The position numbers and the translations under genes are program-made. Of a DNA stretch of 64,000 bases, positions 27,701 to 34,064 are shown one piece after another (position 1 is the stretch's first letter; each line of letters begins with the position of its first letter). The notes under the pieces are model-generated. The model ran no database searches. It was not told the DNA's origin and saw only the letters and a program-made list of their open reading frames with translations. This DNA is from Serripes groenlandicus (taxonomy: Eukaryota; Mollusca; Bivalvia; Cardiida; Cardiidae), in the NCBI GenBank assembly GCA_031761405.1, contig JASEVX010000097.1, positions 366,289 through 430,288 of the forward strand, given 5' to 3'.

Positions 27701-30700
27701 TTGCATTCCCTTGAGATATTTTTTCAACTTTTGAATGTCGAATGTCGTTTTTTTTTTTAAACTTTTGAATGTCGAATGTCGAATGTCGTGCCAGCAAGAC
27801 ATTCGTTTTTTTTTCCAACTTTTGAATGTCGAATGTCAATTTTTTGAAGTTTTATTTTTTGAATGTCGAATGTCGAATGTCGTGCCAGCACGACATTCGT
27901 TTTTTTTTTTTCAACTTTTGAATGTCGAATGTCGAATGTCGTGCCAGCACGACATTCGTTTTTTTTTTCCAACTTTTGAATGTCGAATGTCGAATGTCGT
28001 GCCAGCACGACATTCGTTTTTTTTTTCAACTTTTGAATGTCGAATGTCGAATGTCGTGCCAGCACGACATTCGTTTTTTTTTCCAACTTTTGAATGTCGA
28101 ATGTCGAATGTCGTATGTTTAGCTAACTTCACACAGCTATTTTATTAAACGTATTTTACAATACGTCCTATACTGGAATGTATAAATGACATTTGCTCTT
28201 ATATAACATTAGTATAATTTGTTCACGATGACTAACGGTAGGAAAGTTATGTATATATACCTCCATAGACCGAAAGTTCACATATTGTGAACCGCCTTAC
28301 TTCATTTAAAAGTACCAACGATATAAACCGTGTGAACTTTAATGTGGGTAGTGTATAGTTGACGAAGAACGTAGCGTCCAATATGCTCGTCTCCGGTAGA
28401 ATAAATCCGTCAGGTACACTATTGAAGTAGATATTCATACCCTGAAAATGCTCTGGAAAGAAAACATTTCAAATACCTTAACACTTATTCCGCTCTAGGC
28501 GACTCAACAATATGATATTGGTTCTGAGCAGTCATGTTTCCAACACGTGATAGTAAAATATTTGGGGCCTATTACTACAGGCATTTTGTGACAAATAAGG
28601 GCTGAACCTCACACAAATTGCAACAGAATATCTGACAAATGTTTATTACTCATAAAAGTGTCATCTATAACAAAACAAAGTCCTAAAGAATCCAAGTGGT
28701 GGAAAGTATTTAAAAAAAATAATCTTAACCGTACTCTGGTACCACTTGTTGCTACTTTCTAATAAGATATTTAGCGACTTTCTAACAATATGTTTAATTC
28801 TCTACAAATATTTGCATAGGAAGATGGTCTGATTTTATTATTGAGATGACAAGTGAATTCAGATAAGACCTCTAGATGATTTACATCCATTTATAATGGT
28901 CTGACATATATACATTAATAATGCATGCATTGATGTTCAACACAAATAGTAATGCATAACGATAAGAAGTCGTGTGCTTCCTAAGTCAATATTTTAAAGT
29001 AACCATCACTATTATACTATATAAAGCAACACAAAGTGTTAAGATGTCAGACATTGTCTGATTGCTCAGTCACTGTTTTCATGATCTTCGAATTCATCGT
29101 TATCACATTCAGCCTCTAGAAATAAATTAACACATCCTGATCCTTTGCAGTTGCTACATGCAACAGAGCACTCAATGTTATGCTTATTGCATGTGCACTT
29201 CAGGCTGCTGCAATCTGTCTTGCAGCTGCATCTGATGACATGCAGGAGTTCCTGTGGAGCTGGTGGTAAGTTAGTTTAGACAGGGAAAAGCATCCCATCA
29301 GTCCCTTTCCATCCCCAGTCTTGTGGCAGGAGCTCATCTACGGTTCACTTCCACTGCTGCACCTGGTAGTACACATGGAGGCTGTGATATTTTGCTGCTG
29401 CTGAGGTAGGTGGTAGGCTCTGTGGCTGTACATTAGAAGTGCTAGTAGCCACCTTCTCACAAAAACGGTTGTACCGTAGTGAGTTGAGTCCATCCTCAGG
29501 CTTCCCATTGTACAGGCACACCAACGCATTCTCTCCTGCCGCCACAACATCTGCTGTGGAAGCTGACGGTTTGCCAAACACTGTAGCTTGCTCACGGAAG
29601 TCATAACTTGTTCTGAATTTCTTGAGGGCGGCTCCTTTACCAATGCCATACAGGCGGGATGTAGTGTCACACCCAAGGATCGCATGCATGAAGTGGATGT
29701 GAGTGCACACACTGGGACCCAGCTGCTGCTTGAGACCCTTGATGTTCCAGACACGTAGGTTCTTCGTGCTCTTCTTTAGATCCTGTCGGAAGAGGAGGTC
29801 ATGTCACTCGAGGTTGGTATGGTAGATGAGGAGTATGAGCAGATCTGTATCATCACCAATGAGCACAGTGTTTGTTGTGGTGGCAGACTCCACTGCTTTC
29901 TGCACTATGAGGAGATCAGCATAACATGGGGCATGATACGTATGACAGTCTTTCTTCTGCAGGTGGCCTCTAAGCATGTTGATGAACTGTTGCTTGTTTG
30001 TGTTCGCCTCACCATACATCCTTGAGACGTACTAAGTGTTCAACCTTCAGATGTAGTTGTTTGTGGATCCACGTGTCCATTTGGATGCGCCGAACAAGTG
30101 CTCCATCTTCCAGGACGTACTGAACTTGGCCTGTGATCCCTGGAAGGTCAGGTGTGAGGATGCTAGTACTGGTTTTTGTGACTGTCGAAGCAGCAGAGAG
30201 GTGTCAAACAGTGCTGGTGGGTGACTGCACAGCTCATACTTAAACACTGAAGCCAGATCTTGTGACGTTTTTGCAGCAACTGTGAGTCGCTGGAAAAGTA
30301 GTTGAGGATCCACCTGTACTGCTTCGCCACCAATCTTCACTGAGGATTGAGTGCTCAAGGTGATTGCCTGATCCCTTTTCTTGAATGTGTACTCGGCAGT
30401 GTTTTGTCCATCCATCCTGGCCAAGTTGGTGTTATCGATGGTATTTGTCAACATTCACAGTGATGTGTGCATGGACCCCAATGGAGACACTGCGCATGCT
30501 TGGATCTGGGCAGAAGGGGTTTCTTTTATGGAGATAATTCAGAACTGTGTGTGTGCCCTTCAGGTCACGTGCTTGTCTTGCATCTGGCATGTCCTTGTTC
30601 TGCTCACCAGTGTTGTAGTTGACTCCTGTAAGCTCTTCCATGGTTAACTTCAGCGCATGCTGGCAAAGCTAGGAGCCATGTTACACGCTGCTGCTCCGTC

Positions 30701-33700
30701 ATCCCTCACCCTCTTGTGAGGCAACCACTGGTCTTCAGACTCCTCATCAGCACCTGCTCGATGATGAGATCTACTGCGAGGCCGGCCCATAGGCGATCAC
30801 ATCTTCTGAACTTCAAATATCTTGTGACATCTGGATGTTCCACCTGAAGCTTGCACATCCGCTGCACATAGATCCGAAACGATTTCGTATATAGATTGTT
30901 TCCAGATGCTGCCATGAAGGGAAGCATTTCTGATATTGCCTCAATGTGCAGTGCCCAGTTTCTGGTACGTTCTGCTCTTTAAAACTTGCGCAGTATGTCT
31001 ACCATATCCATGTACTGCAACTAGAGGGAAGCAGTCCTATTAGAGGATTTCAGGGATTCGGTTTTGTTTAAGAGCAGTTCCTTTATTCTGAGCAAAACAT
31101 CAGCCCGACAAGGCTCCTTCGCAGACAATGATCCCTCCATCACATGTGCATAGAGGTCAGCAACTTCATCCATATCAGGGTTTCCCATTCCATCTCTAGC
31201 TAGAGTATCTTCATATGATGTCATCTCAGTAAGGGTGGATGGTGGCTGTTCACCTTCCTTTGCATGGTCCTTAAAATGGCAGATCTTGGAGGGTCACTCA
31301 TTGTTCAGGAAGTGATGGCATTGCAATAAAAAAACCATGAATATTCATTTTTAAAGTACAGTATCTGTGCCAAATAACTACACATGCATTTCTCTGATTG
31401 CACATTTTGCAACGTTCAATTTGACCGTTTTTGCAATGAAATCTGTTCACATGAATTTCGTAAATCACTTCAATTTGTTGTGAATTTCCTTTCGAAAATG
31501 CACTGTTCTGCATCCAACTTCATGTATCATGTAAACCAAAGTTTCTGGTAGATTGTGCATAGTACTGAGTCCTTTGTTTTGGCATCAGACAAGCAGACAT
31601 GCAAAAATCACCTTTTTAACATGGTGGCAATGGAAGAAAATGCCATCACCGATTTCAGTTCTTTTCAATACTTTCCACCACTTGGATGCCTTAGGACTTT
31701 TGATATATGTTATACGGGACATATTTATGAGAATAAACCAGTTGAAAGAGTTTCTGTTGCAATTTGTGTGAGGTCATGTCATATAATCTCTTCACTATTT
31801 TTTTCACCATCGTTTGGCGATTTGGGGTCCTAAAGTCTCTTTGGTATGGAAACATTTCACGTAACATAGGCGTTGAATAGTTGGGCCATGTTTTTCGTCA
31901 AAAGTTACATATTTTACTATATTACGGGAAGACCGACAGTAACGGCTATGCTACAATAAGGCCCATAATTGCCCGTCGCTTTAGACGAGACTTTCTAGTC
32001 TGCACTCGCTGCCGAGGAAGACATGTCAGATGAACAGTCAATATGATGTATCAACTGAATATATTTGAAAATGGCGTTAACCACAAATCAATCAAAAGTG
32101 TTCAACTGCCAAACTTCGTGGTAGTCATACAACCTGGTTTCAGATATATTGTGGAGAGTCACAAAGGATCATTCGTGCCAACGTATTTTAAATCTAAGAT
32201 AAATAATTTAAACAGAGAATATTTTCAAATACAAAATAGATAGCGTTTATGGTTTTGGCCATTTATCAAGGTTAATGGCTATTTTTGGTCATTCGAAGAG
32301 CATTAAAATAAAATCCGTTCAAAAATTGAAAACTATTTTTAGATTCCTACCGAGTTTTGAATTAATCATTGCCTTAACGGCCAGTTATGTAGTCTATGAA
32401 ATTGAATTAGTTAAGCTATTTGTTACAGGACCACACGCAGAAACATGCTCGAAGAGTTCGGTGTCATACGTGCGATAGCGTTGAATAAGATATGAGCCGT
32501 CCCATGAGAAAACTAACATTGTAGACTCTGCGTAAAATATCGACCCGCGCAGGCTAACCCGGACAGACACTTTTCGCCTCCTGTGGATTTTCTGTTTCAG
32601 GAATCATTTCTCTATCCACCCGAGACGGAAAGTGTCGACCCGGATTATCTTACACGGACTATGCAGGCTGATCTGGGTCGATACATTACGCAGAGGCTAT
32701 ACTGTTGGTTTTCTCGTGGAACGGCTCATACCGTAATTATAAATGCATGAAGACGGACGGCGGACGACGAACAACGGACACATGTGGTCCTTATAACTCA
32801 ACTTAATAAGTTAACCGATAGGTGCAAGTCATATATTTCACATTGTCTAAGACAATATGTCTCTGGAAGTTACACCGATCTCAATCTGAAGCAGCGACAC
32901 AAAGCAGAATCACAAGTCTAGAAAAAAGAACATACGATCAGGTTTATGATCTCTTCTCCCTTCCACAACTATCTGATCTATGATATACCCATCTCCCAGA
33001 TCCAGTTCGAACCACGAACTATTACTTGCTATTGTCCCAGCACAGCAATTGCAGCCATCGGCGTAATCATAAATGATGCCATCAATCGCCCGTTCCGGTA
33101 CCCATCCGGAAAAAACGCTGCTTGAAGTGATCGATTTACTTTTTGATATCAGCGTAGCATCAAGACCAACTGAAAACATCAATATTTAATTATTATTCTT
33201 TCTCTGAGATATCATTATCAGTACAGGGATGATACTAACATGTATGAGACTTTCTATCCTGATACAAATTCACATAATTTTCTAACAAGCTAGGATCCGC
33301 ATTTACGCTGCTCACAGAAGTCGACTTGAACCTTTTCCAATGGAATGGCTTATATGATAAGCACGTGAGCCGTCCCGCCAGAAAAAGAACATTGTTGACT
33401 CTGCGTAAAGTATCGACCCGGATCAGCCTAAGCAGGCTTACCCGGATAGACACTGTTCACATCCTGTGGATTTTCTCTTTCATGAATCATTACTCTATAT
33501 CTCTATCCCCCTGAGATAGAATGTGTTGGCCCGGATCAGTATGCGTCGATTGCGCAGGCTGATCTGGTTCGATACATTACGCAGATGCCATAATGTTGAT
33601 TTTCTCGCGGAACGGCTCATATGATAAATACTTATAATCTGGAACATAATTCCTTCTTGTAGATTATGACCAGAACGAGTACATCCCATGTGTCATGTTC

Positions 33701-33977
33701 TGTTATGACTATGATTAATACGTTTGGTTATATAATTTAAGTCTTTGATGTTTTCCACTGACATTTAAAGGAAAGGTTAATGAGATTGATTTGTTTACGA
33801 CAGTAAGCATTCAATAATAATTCACTCAAAATCAGAAACGTGTATATGATCTTGTCTATGTCCCGGTGCAAACTACATATTTATGATAGTGACCAACGTA
33901 GAATAGACGTATTAAATCAAAACATACTCACCAGATATACAAACAAATAACAGAACAATCTTGATTATGACATCCAT
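3629..33977 (-). CDS. Fucolectin/F5-8C-EGF single-pass receptor, MEGF10/Draper-like (18-exon model)
   Basis: Hand-assembled gene, not confirmed by transcript. Exons in coding order: 33977-33932, 33169-32936, 28452-28261, 20826-20593, 18203-18012, 16970-16833, 15251-15114, 14621-14484, 13759-13622, 13106-12969, 12163-12026, 10941-10830, 8406-8290, 7582-7475, 6160-6044, 5109-4993, 4531-4415, 3758-3629. All have AG acceptors and GT donors, and every junction codon is compatible; the total is 847 residues. Residues 1-16 are a signal peptide, 16-299 two fucolectin/F5-8C-like domains, 300-575 six EGF-like modules, ~580-605 a transmembrane helix, 613-847 a cytoplasmic tail. Family knowledge: such receptors bind glycan or lipid ligands and signal in phagocytosis through NPxY and YxxL motifs; the ligand here is unknown. 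The pair of domains might instead belong to two neighbouring paralogues, but only one signal-peptide exon was found. Confidence 0.72.
4415..4531 (-). CDS. Receptor exon 17: cytoplasmic repeat 5
   Basis: A 117-nt phase 2-2 exon with the same encoded sequence as exon 16, 578 bp away, including the missing tyrosines and the same donor and acceptor. Exons 16 and 17 may both be used, or be alternatives. Confidence 0.65.
4993..5109 (-). CDS. Receptor exon 16: cytoplasmic repeat 4
   Basis: A 117-nt phase 2-2 exon, acceptor gaatttcag, donor AG|gtatat. It encodes NNETKDNSANGGDDTNENPG and then EDNLSPVLTTIKEK. It has no tyrosine at all. It belongs to a recent 578-bp tandem duplication with exon 17. Confidence 0.65.
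6044..6160 (-). CDS. Receptor exon 15: cytoplasmic repeat 3
   Basis: A 117-nt phase 2-2 exon, acceptor taatttcag, donor AA|gtatat. It encodes INETKDDPANGGDNTNKN and then EDYLSPVFTK. The tyrosine of the PVYSTI motif in exon 14 is phenylalanine here; the only tyrosine left is in EDYLSP. Confidence 0.65.
6272..7305 (-). mobile_element. 5'-truncated, decayed LINE fragment (C-terminal ORF2)
   Basis: Minus-strand translation in shifting frames gives the region after the reverse transcriptase of non-LTR elements: 'KVHAKFCKRLC', 'YICNCIKYWTKL', and at 6640-6700 'EDEFHFLLNCPLY', the Cys/His motif typical of LINE ORF2 ends. Frameshifts and stops show it is dead. The 3' end near 6272-6310 has a short GC hairpin followed by aataaatatattg. 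It interrupts the intron repeat between exons 14 and 15: the unbroken repeat reads gaatagataattcgg, and here the two halves are about 1 kb apart. Confidence 0.7.
7475..7582 (-). CDS. Receptor exon 14: cytoplasmic repeat 2
   Basis: A 108-nt phase 2-2 exon, acceptor gaatttcag, donor AT|gtcagt. It encodes the conserved start NNEITDDPANGG, followed by NTYDNAG and DPVYSTIDEN, the last fitting a YxxI signalling motif. Confidence 0.7.
7737..8166. repeat. 143-bp tandem repeat, exon-less derivatives of the tail-exon unit
   Basis: The motif tgaatgctagatactgtg recurs at 7641, 7784, 7927 and 8070, exactly 143 bp apart. Each unit holds the intron sequence upstream of a tail-exon acceptor joined directly to the sequence beyond the exon, with the exon and acceptor deleted. 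Confidence 0.85.
8290..8406 (-). CDS. Receptor exon 13: cytoplasmic repeat 1
   Basis: A 117-nt phase 2-2 exon, acceptor gaatttcag, donor CC|gtcagt. It encodes NNETKDDPANSGDKPYEIPG and then PEYLSL. It contains two tyrosine motifs, of which EYLSL fits YxxL. A competing donor (CA|gtatat) four bases on would give the wrong phase. Confidence 0.7.
8543..8705. mobile_element. 163-bp palindromic MITE-like element
   Basis: Arms of about 72 bp (starting ggaatattacgttgcgggag and its complement) around a short loop containing 'cgagaccgaaggtcg', itself a small palindrome. Divergence between the arms is low. No clear target duplication was seen. Confidence 0.8.
8706..10075. other. Intron sequence with decayed copies of the tail-exon unit
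   Basis: 9190-9480 and 9590-9780 contain the intron motifs of the cytoplasmic repeats ('cggactacttcattcg', 'ttgaaaatattgcgg') but no exon core. 8706-9180 shows nothing recognisable. At 9890-9970 a minus-strand tRNA-like B box (ttcgaacc) is present without a convincing A box. Confidence 0.55.
10080..10140 (+). mobile_element. tRNA-like SINE head, short remnant
   Basis: Pol III-like boxes: cgtagagcgttgg as a degenerate A box and ggtttcgaatcc as a B box, 30-odd bases apart. No body is recognised downstream. Confidence 0.4.
10830..10941 (-). CDS. Receptor exon 12: transmembrane helix
   Basis: A 112-nt exon with acceptor ttattatag and donor AG|gtaatc. It encodes a Ser-rich stalk (ASSSSSIPYT), then WIVVGVVVIVIVLVVIVIVV and a basic stop-transfer LWKRC. 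It enters in phase 1 and leaves in phase 2, which is exactly what is needed to connect the phase-1 extracellular exons to the phase-2 cytoplasmic exons. It is too short to appear as an ORF. Confidence 0.85.
10969..11152. mobile_element. ~180-bp inverted-repeat element, copy 1
   Basis: The outer arm 'cagcagacgactttgaaaa' is inverted near 11120-11146 (ttttcaaatgtcgtctactg), and the inner hairpin is gagaaattgctcatgat...caatttctc. A related copy is at 47363-47548 and a hairpin core at 48027. Confidence 0.55.
11163..11352 (+). mobile_element. tRNA-derived SINE, plus strand
   Basis: A box (tattgtagtggttagagc) and B box (gggtttgatcccc) lie ~35 bp apart, followed by the shared body (accagtag..., aaacgccgtgac) found in the other SINE copies of the window. 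Confidence 0.65.
12026..12163 (-). CDS. Receptor exon 11: EGF-like module 6 (type A)
   Basis: A 138-nt phase 1-1 exon nearly identical to exons 8 and 10. No type-B exon lies between it and exon 10, although the intron there keeps sequence that flanks the B exons elsewhere, suggesting that a B exon was deleted. Joining to exon 12 makes AAT (Asn). Confidence 0.85.
12969..13106 (-). CDS. Receptor exon 10: EGF-like module 5 (type A)
   Basis: A 138-nt phase 1-1 exon differing from exon 8 at very few residues (CVYGTYGEHC). Same acceptor gatttcag and donor A|gtaaat. Confidence 0.85.
13622..13759 (-). CDS. Receptor exon 9: EGF-like module 4 (type B)
   Basis: A 138-nt phase 1-1 exon with acceptor catttaag (a weak polypyrimidine tract) and donor G|gtgttt. 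It encodes CQYGTYGLVCKEACGHC and later CPSGCASGYQGDRC. It is a near copy of exon 7. Confidence 0.8.
14484..14621 (-). CDS. Receptor exon 8: EGF-like module 3 (type A)
   Basis: A 138-nt phase 1-1 exon with acceptor gatttcag and donor A|gtaaat. It encodes CVDGTYGEHC, CGHC, CKNGCEPGYLG and a terminal C, eight cysteines in all. It is nearly identical to exons 10 and 11. Confidence 0.85.
15114..15251 (-). CDS. Receptor exon 7: EGF-like module 2 (type B)
   Basis: A 138-nt phase 1-1 exon starting CQYGTYGLDC and ending at a donor G|gtggtt. It has eight cysteines. It is nearly identical to exon 9 (1,492 bp to its left), apart from a few substitutions such as CGYC for CGHC. Confidence 0.82.
16227..16474. 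repeat. Inverted repeat with inner hairpin
   Basis: gatcgagggcttggc near 16227 is inverted at 16463-16474 (gccaagccctcg). Similarity extends ~30 bp, and a small stem attgctc/gagcaat lies between. Probably a decayed MITE in the intron between exons 5 and 6. Confidence 0.45.
16833..16970 (-). CDS. Receptor exon 6: EGF-like module 1 (type C)
   Basis: A 138-nt phase 1-1 exon coding 46 residues with eight cysteines in the MEGF/SREC pattern (CIKGYYGRNC...CGRC...C...C...GC...C). Acceptor ttttaaag, donor A|gtatgt. It is the most divergent of the six modules and shares no duplicated flanks with the others, so it is probably the oldest module of the tract. Confidence 0.85.
18012..18203 (-). CDS. Receptor exon 5: second half of fucolectin/F5-8C domain 2
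   Basis: A 192-nt phase 1-1 exon (acceptor tttttcag, donor G|gtattt). It encodes 'YQGIYIYLHS', 'FYVNYTLP', 'RFVSLVLVN' and the closing 'CELKVYR', aligning residue for residue in length with exon 3. It has no start methionine and so is easily missed by ORF scanning. Confidence 0.82.
18423..18629. repeat. 49-bp minisatellite, about 4 copies
   Basis: ccattaatatcc recurs at 18471, 18520, 18569 and 18618, exactly 49 bp apart, with the internal motif aaggttggcacatgacatc. Confidence 0.9.
19665..19925. mobile_element. ~260-bp palindromic MITE-like element, copy 2
   Basis: Runs from gagccgttctacgagaaaac to gttttctcgcaggacggctc, in the opposite orientation to copy 1. The long ORFs called on both strands here are translations of the palindrome. 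Confidence 0.8.
19940..20014 (+). mobile_element. Possible LINE/SINE 3' tail
   Basis: 'gtattgtgggtctgaggc', then aaataaaacttctgtattct repeating gtattct, resembling a retroposon 3' end. No coding part precedes it. Confidence 0.35.
20315..20462 (-). mobile_element. SINE body, minus strand, tRNA head missing
   Basis: Contains the conserved body pieces 'agttatatcacggcg', 'gtaagttaccagt'-like sequence and 'tccatttatcctgacacc' seen in the full copies at 38408 and 46171. The small ORF over it is a shadow. Confidence 0.6.
20593..20826 (-). CDS. Receptor exon 4: first half of fucolectin/F5-8C domain 2
   Basis: A 234-nt phase 1-1 exon (acceptor gtttcag at 20827, donor C|gtacgt). It encodes 'ITSSSYQPTWEKEKAIDG', an adjacent Cys pair, 'WYQLDLGKDYIIDRIIVEG' and 'RQDH', closely parallel to exon 2. 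Joining to exon 5 creates CAA (Gln), mirroring the Gln made at the exon 2-3 junction. Confidence 0.85.
21278..21286. other. 9-bp target-site duplication, left copy
   Basis: attttatta immediately precedes the first base of the 6.85-kb foldback element; the identical 9-mer is at 28139-28147. Confidence 0.88.
21305..23337. repeat. Left-arm 58-bp array with 410-bp higher-order units
   Basis: The unit is (gacattc)-type triplets, a short linker of two kinds (aaaagttg plus an A-run, or aaaaaataaaacttcaa), then a 12-bp inverted pair cgaatgtcgtgc/gcacgacattcg around TG. Blocks recur every 410 bp (for example 21648, 22058, 22468), seven units per block. Confidence 0.9.
23338..23860. repeat. ~147-bp tandem repeat, left arm
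   Basis: 'acgggcgtggaacaacggcc' recurs at 23491 and 23639 and as a variant near 23784, with 'tcacaatggagtggaacac' between. It is mirrored at 27200-27718. Confidence 0.88.
23861..24128. repeat. ~107-bp tandem repeat, left arm
   Basis: The core 'ctgctagtaggggaaatgtg' recurs at about 23865, 23974 and 24077. It is GC-rich and mirrored at 26935-27200. Confidence 0.85.
24129..25394. repeat. Inner left arm: second, shorter round of the three repeat families
   Basis: 58-bp units at 24129-24510, 147-bp units to about 24800, one 107-bp unit, 58-bp units at 24930-25035, then a block with 'gacagctaccagggc' at 25030-25200 and further 147-bp units. The same blocks occur inverted on the right side. Confidence 0.82.
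25395..25955. repeat. Central non-inverted ~107-bp array (loop of the foldback)
   Basis: Five or so units with 'ggcagtcccgccgttagaa' and 'ggggaaatgtgcgct' (near 25490, 25588, 25696, 25806, 25916). It has no inverted counterpart and would form the loop. Confidence 0.82.
25956..28115. repeat. Right arm of the foldback, mirrored arrays
   Basis: In order: a short 107-bp-type piece, 147-bp units (26020-26335), 58-bp units (26336-26468), the 'gacagctaccagggc' block inverted twice (26480-26825), 58-bp units (to 26935), 107-bp units (to 27200), 147-bp units (to 27718) and the terminal 58-bp array (27719-28115). Confidence 0.85.
28139..28147. other. 9-bp target-site duplication, right copy
   Basis: attttatta directly follows the terminal ...cacagct of the foldback element and matches 21278-21286 exactly. 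Confidence 0.88.
28261..28452 (-). CDS. Receptor exon 3: second half of fucolectin/F5-8C domain 1
   Basis: A 192-nt phase 1-1 exon (acceptor tttccag, donor G|gtatat). It encodes the C-terminal strands, including 'FVNYTLP', 'RFISLVL' and the closing 'CELSVYGG'. It lies only 123 bp to the right of the end of the 6.85-kb foldback element, which therefore sits in the intron that follows in the transcript. Confidence 0.85.
28607..28710. repeat. Left inverted repeat of the putative transposon
   Basis: Shares cctcacacaaattgcaacag, an internal actcataaa, aagtcctaa and ccaagtggtggaaagtatt, in that order, with the complement of 31667-31773. Confidence 0.65.
29066..31290 (-). pseudogene. Decayed gene of a mollusc-expanded family: PIN/FEN1-like core and Cys-rich C terminus
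   Basis: Consecutive minus-strand frames read as one protein broken by stops and frameshifts: 'LARDGMGNPDMDEVADLYAH' (31.2 kb), 'EAISEMLPFMAASGNNLY' and 'LIIEQVLMRSLKTSG' (30.8-30.9), 'MEELTGVNYNTGEQNKDM' (30.6), 'VLIGDDTDLLILL' (29.85), 'ILGCDTTSRLYGIGKG' (29.65), and a closing Cys-rich stretch with CSCKTDC and CTCNKHNIEC (29.1-29.2), then TGA at 29066. There are in-frame stops after 'YHTNLE' (near 29803) and after 'MLFPV' (near 29280). GDDTDLLILL resembles the acidic strand of PIN/FEN1-like nucleases. I recall full-length relatives as uncharacterised multicopy proteins in molluscs and other invertebrates; the function is unknown. Confidence 0.7.
31667..31773. repeat. Right inverted repeat of the putative transposon
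   Basis: Complement of the left repeat, with the best identity at its two ends (ctttccaccacttgg and gttgcaatttgtgtgagg). ORFs drawn over it are chance. Confidence 0.65.
31774..32490. other. Intronic sequence, nothing recognised
   Basis: AT-rich; two short plus-strand ORFs have no protein-like features. Confidence 0.5.
32494..32727. mobile_element. ~240-bp palindromic MITE-like element, copy 3
   Basis: gagccgtcccatgagaaaac to ttttctcgtggaacggctc, with tat/ata extending the inverted termini by three bases on each side. Same orientation as copy 1, with a short internal deletion. Confidence 0.8.
32936..33169 (-). CDS. Receptor exon 2: first half of fucolectin/F5-8C domain 1
   Basis: A 234-nt phase 1-1 exon (acceptor ttttcag at 33170, donor C|gtatgt). 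It encodes the hallmarks of F5/8C and fucolectin folds: a Ser/Thr-rich first strand, 'ERAIDG', a Cys-Cys pair, 'WFELDLG' and 'IVVEGRRDH'. The length and split point are identical to exon 4, showing that the two domains arose by duplication of a two-exon module. Confidence 0.85.
33367..33618. mobile_element. ~250-bp palindromic MITE-like element, copy 4
   Basis: gagccgtcccgccagaaaaa to gattttctcgcggaacggctc. The 9-mer atatgataa stands just outside on both sides (33352-33360 and 33619-33627), a possible target duplication if the left end includes 'gcacgt'. It lies in intron 1 of the receptor. Confidence 0.8.
33932..33977 (-). CDS. Receptor exon 1: signal peptide
   Basis: ATG at 33977 opens a 46-nt coding exon for a classic hydrophobic signal sequence (MDVIIKIVLLFVCIS), closed by the strong donor G|gtgagt. 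It ends in phase 1, matching the phase-1 start of exon 2; the joined codon is GTT (Val). No promoter or 5' UTR boundary is identifiable. Two SINEs lie immediately upstream on the coding strand (34065-34627). Confidence 0.75.
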
Positions 33978-34064
33978 CGTTTAAAAGAGGCCTGTAAACA
34001 AGATGATAGAAATACATTACATATGCGTTTTCTACGAGGACTAATAAGATAATTGTTTTGTTGT

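Larger units (their letters stand above)
21287..28138. mobile_element. 6,852-bp non-autonomous foldback transposon
   Basis: The ends are perfect inverted repeats (agctgtgtgaagttagctaa... and its complement), flanked by a perfect 9-bp direct duplication. The two arms carry the same families of tandem repeats in mirrored order: a ~58-bp 'gacattcg' unit outside, then ~147-bp and ~107-bp units, then shorter blocks of the same again. A non-inverted array occupies the centre (25395-25955). The left arm is longer because its outer array is expanded (~2.0 kb against ~0.4 kb on the right). No transposase frame exists; every ORF is repeat translation. A 9-bp duplication is typical of Mutator-like elements; FB and TU elements share the arm design. 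It is inserted in the receptor intron between exons 3 and 4. Confidence 0.88.
28607..31773. mobile_element. Putative DNA transposon with ~105-bp TIRs around a decayed gene
   Basis: 28607-28710 (cctcacacaaattgcaacag ... ccaagtggtggaaagtatt) is inverted at 31667-31773, with gaps and substitutions. Weaker similarity may extend outward. Between them lies only the decayed minus-strand gene described separately. The outer boundaries and target duplication could not be fixed, so the coordinates mark the TIRs only. It is inserted in the receptor intron between exons 2 and 3. Confidence 0.55.

Noticed and set aside
21287..28138. CRISPR-like array (regular repeats and spacers)
   Set aside because: The linkers are not unique, units are palindromic, and the DNA is clearly eukaryotic with a transposon-style target duplication.
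21257..28148. Dozens of ORFs of 70-170 residues on both strands
   Set aside because: They translate the 58-, 147- and 107-bp repeats of the foldback arms (endless 'FDIRHSK' or 'MSNVECR' strings) and appear on both strands because the unit is palindromic.
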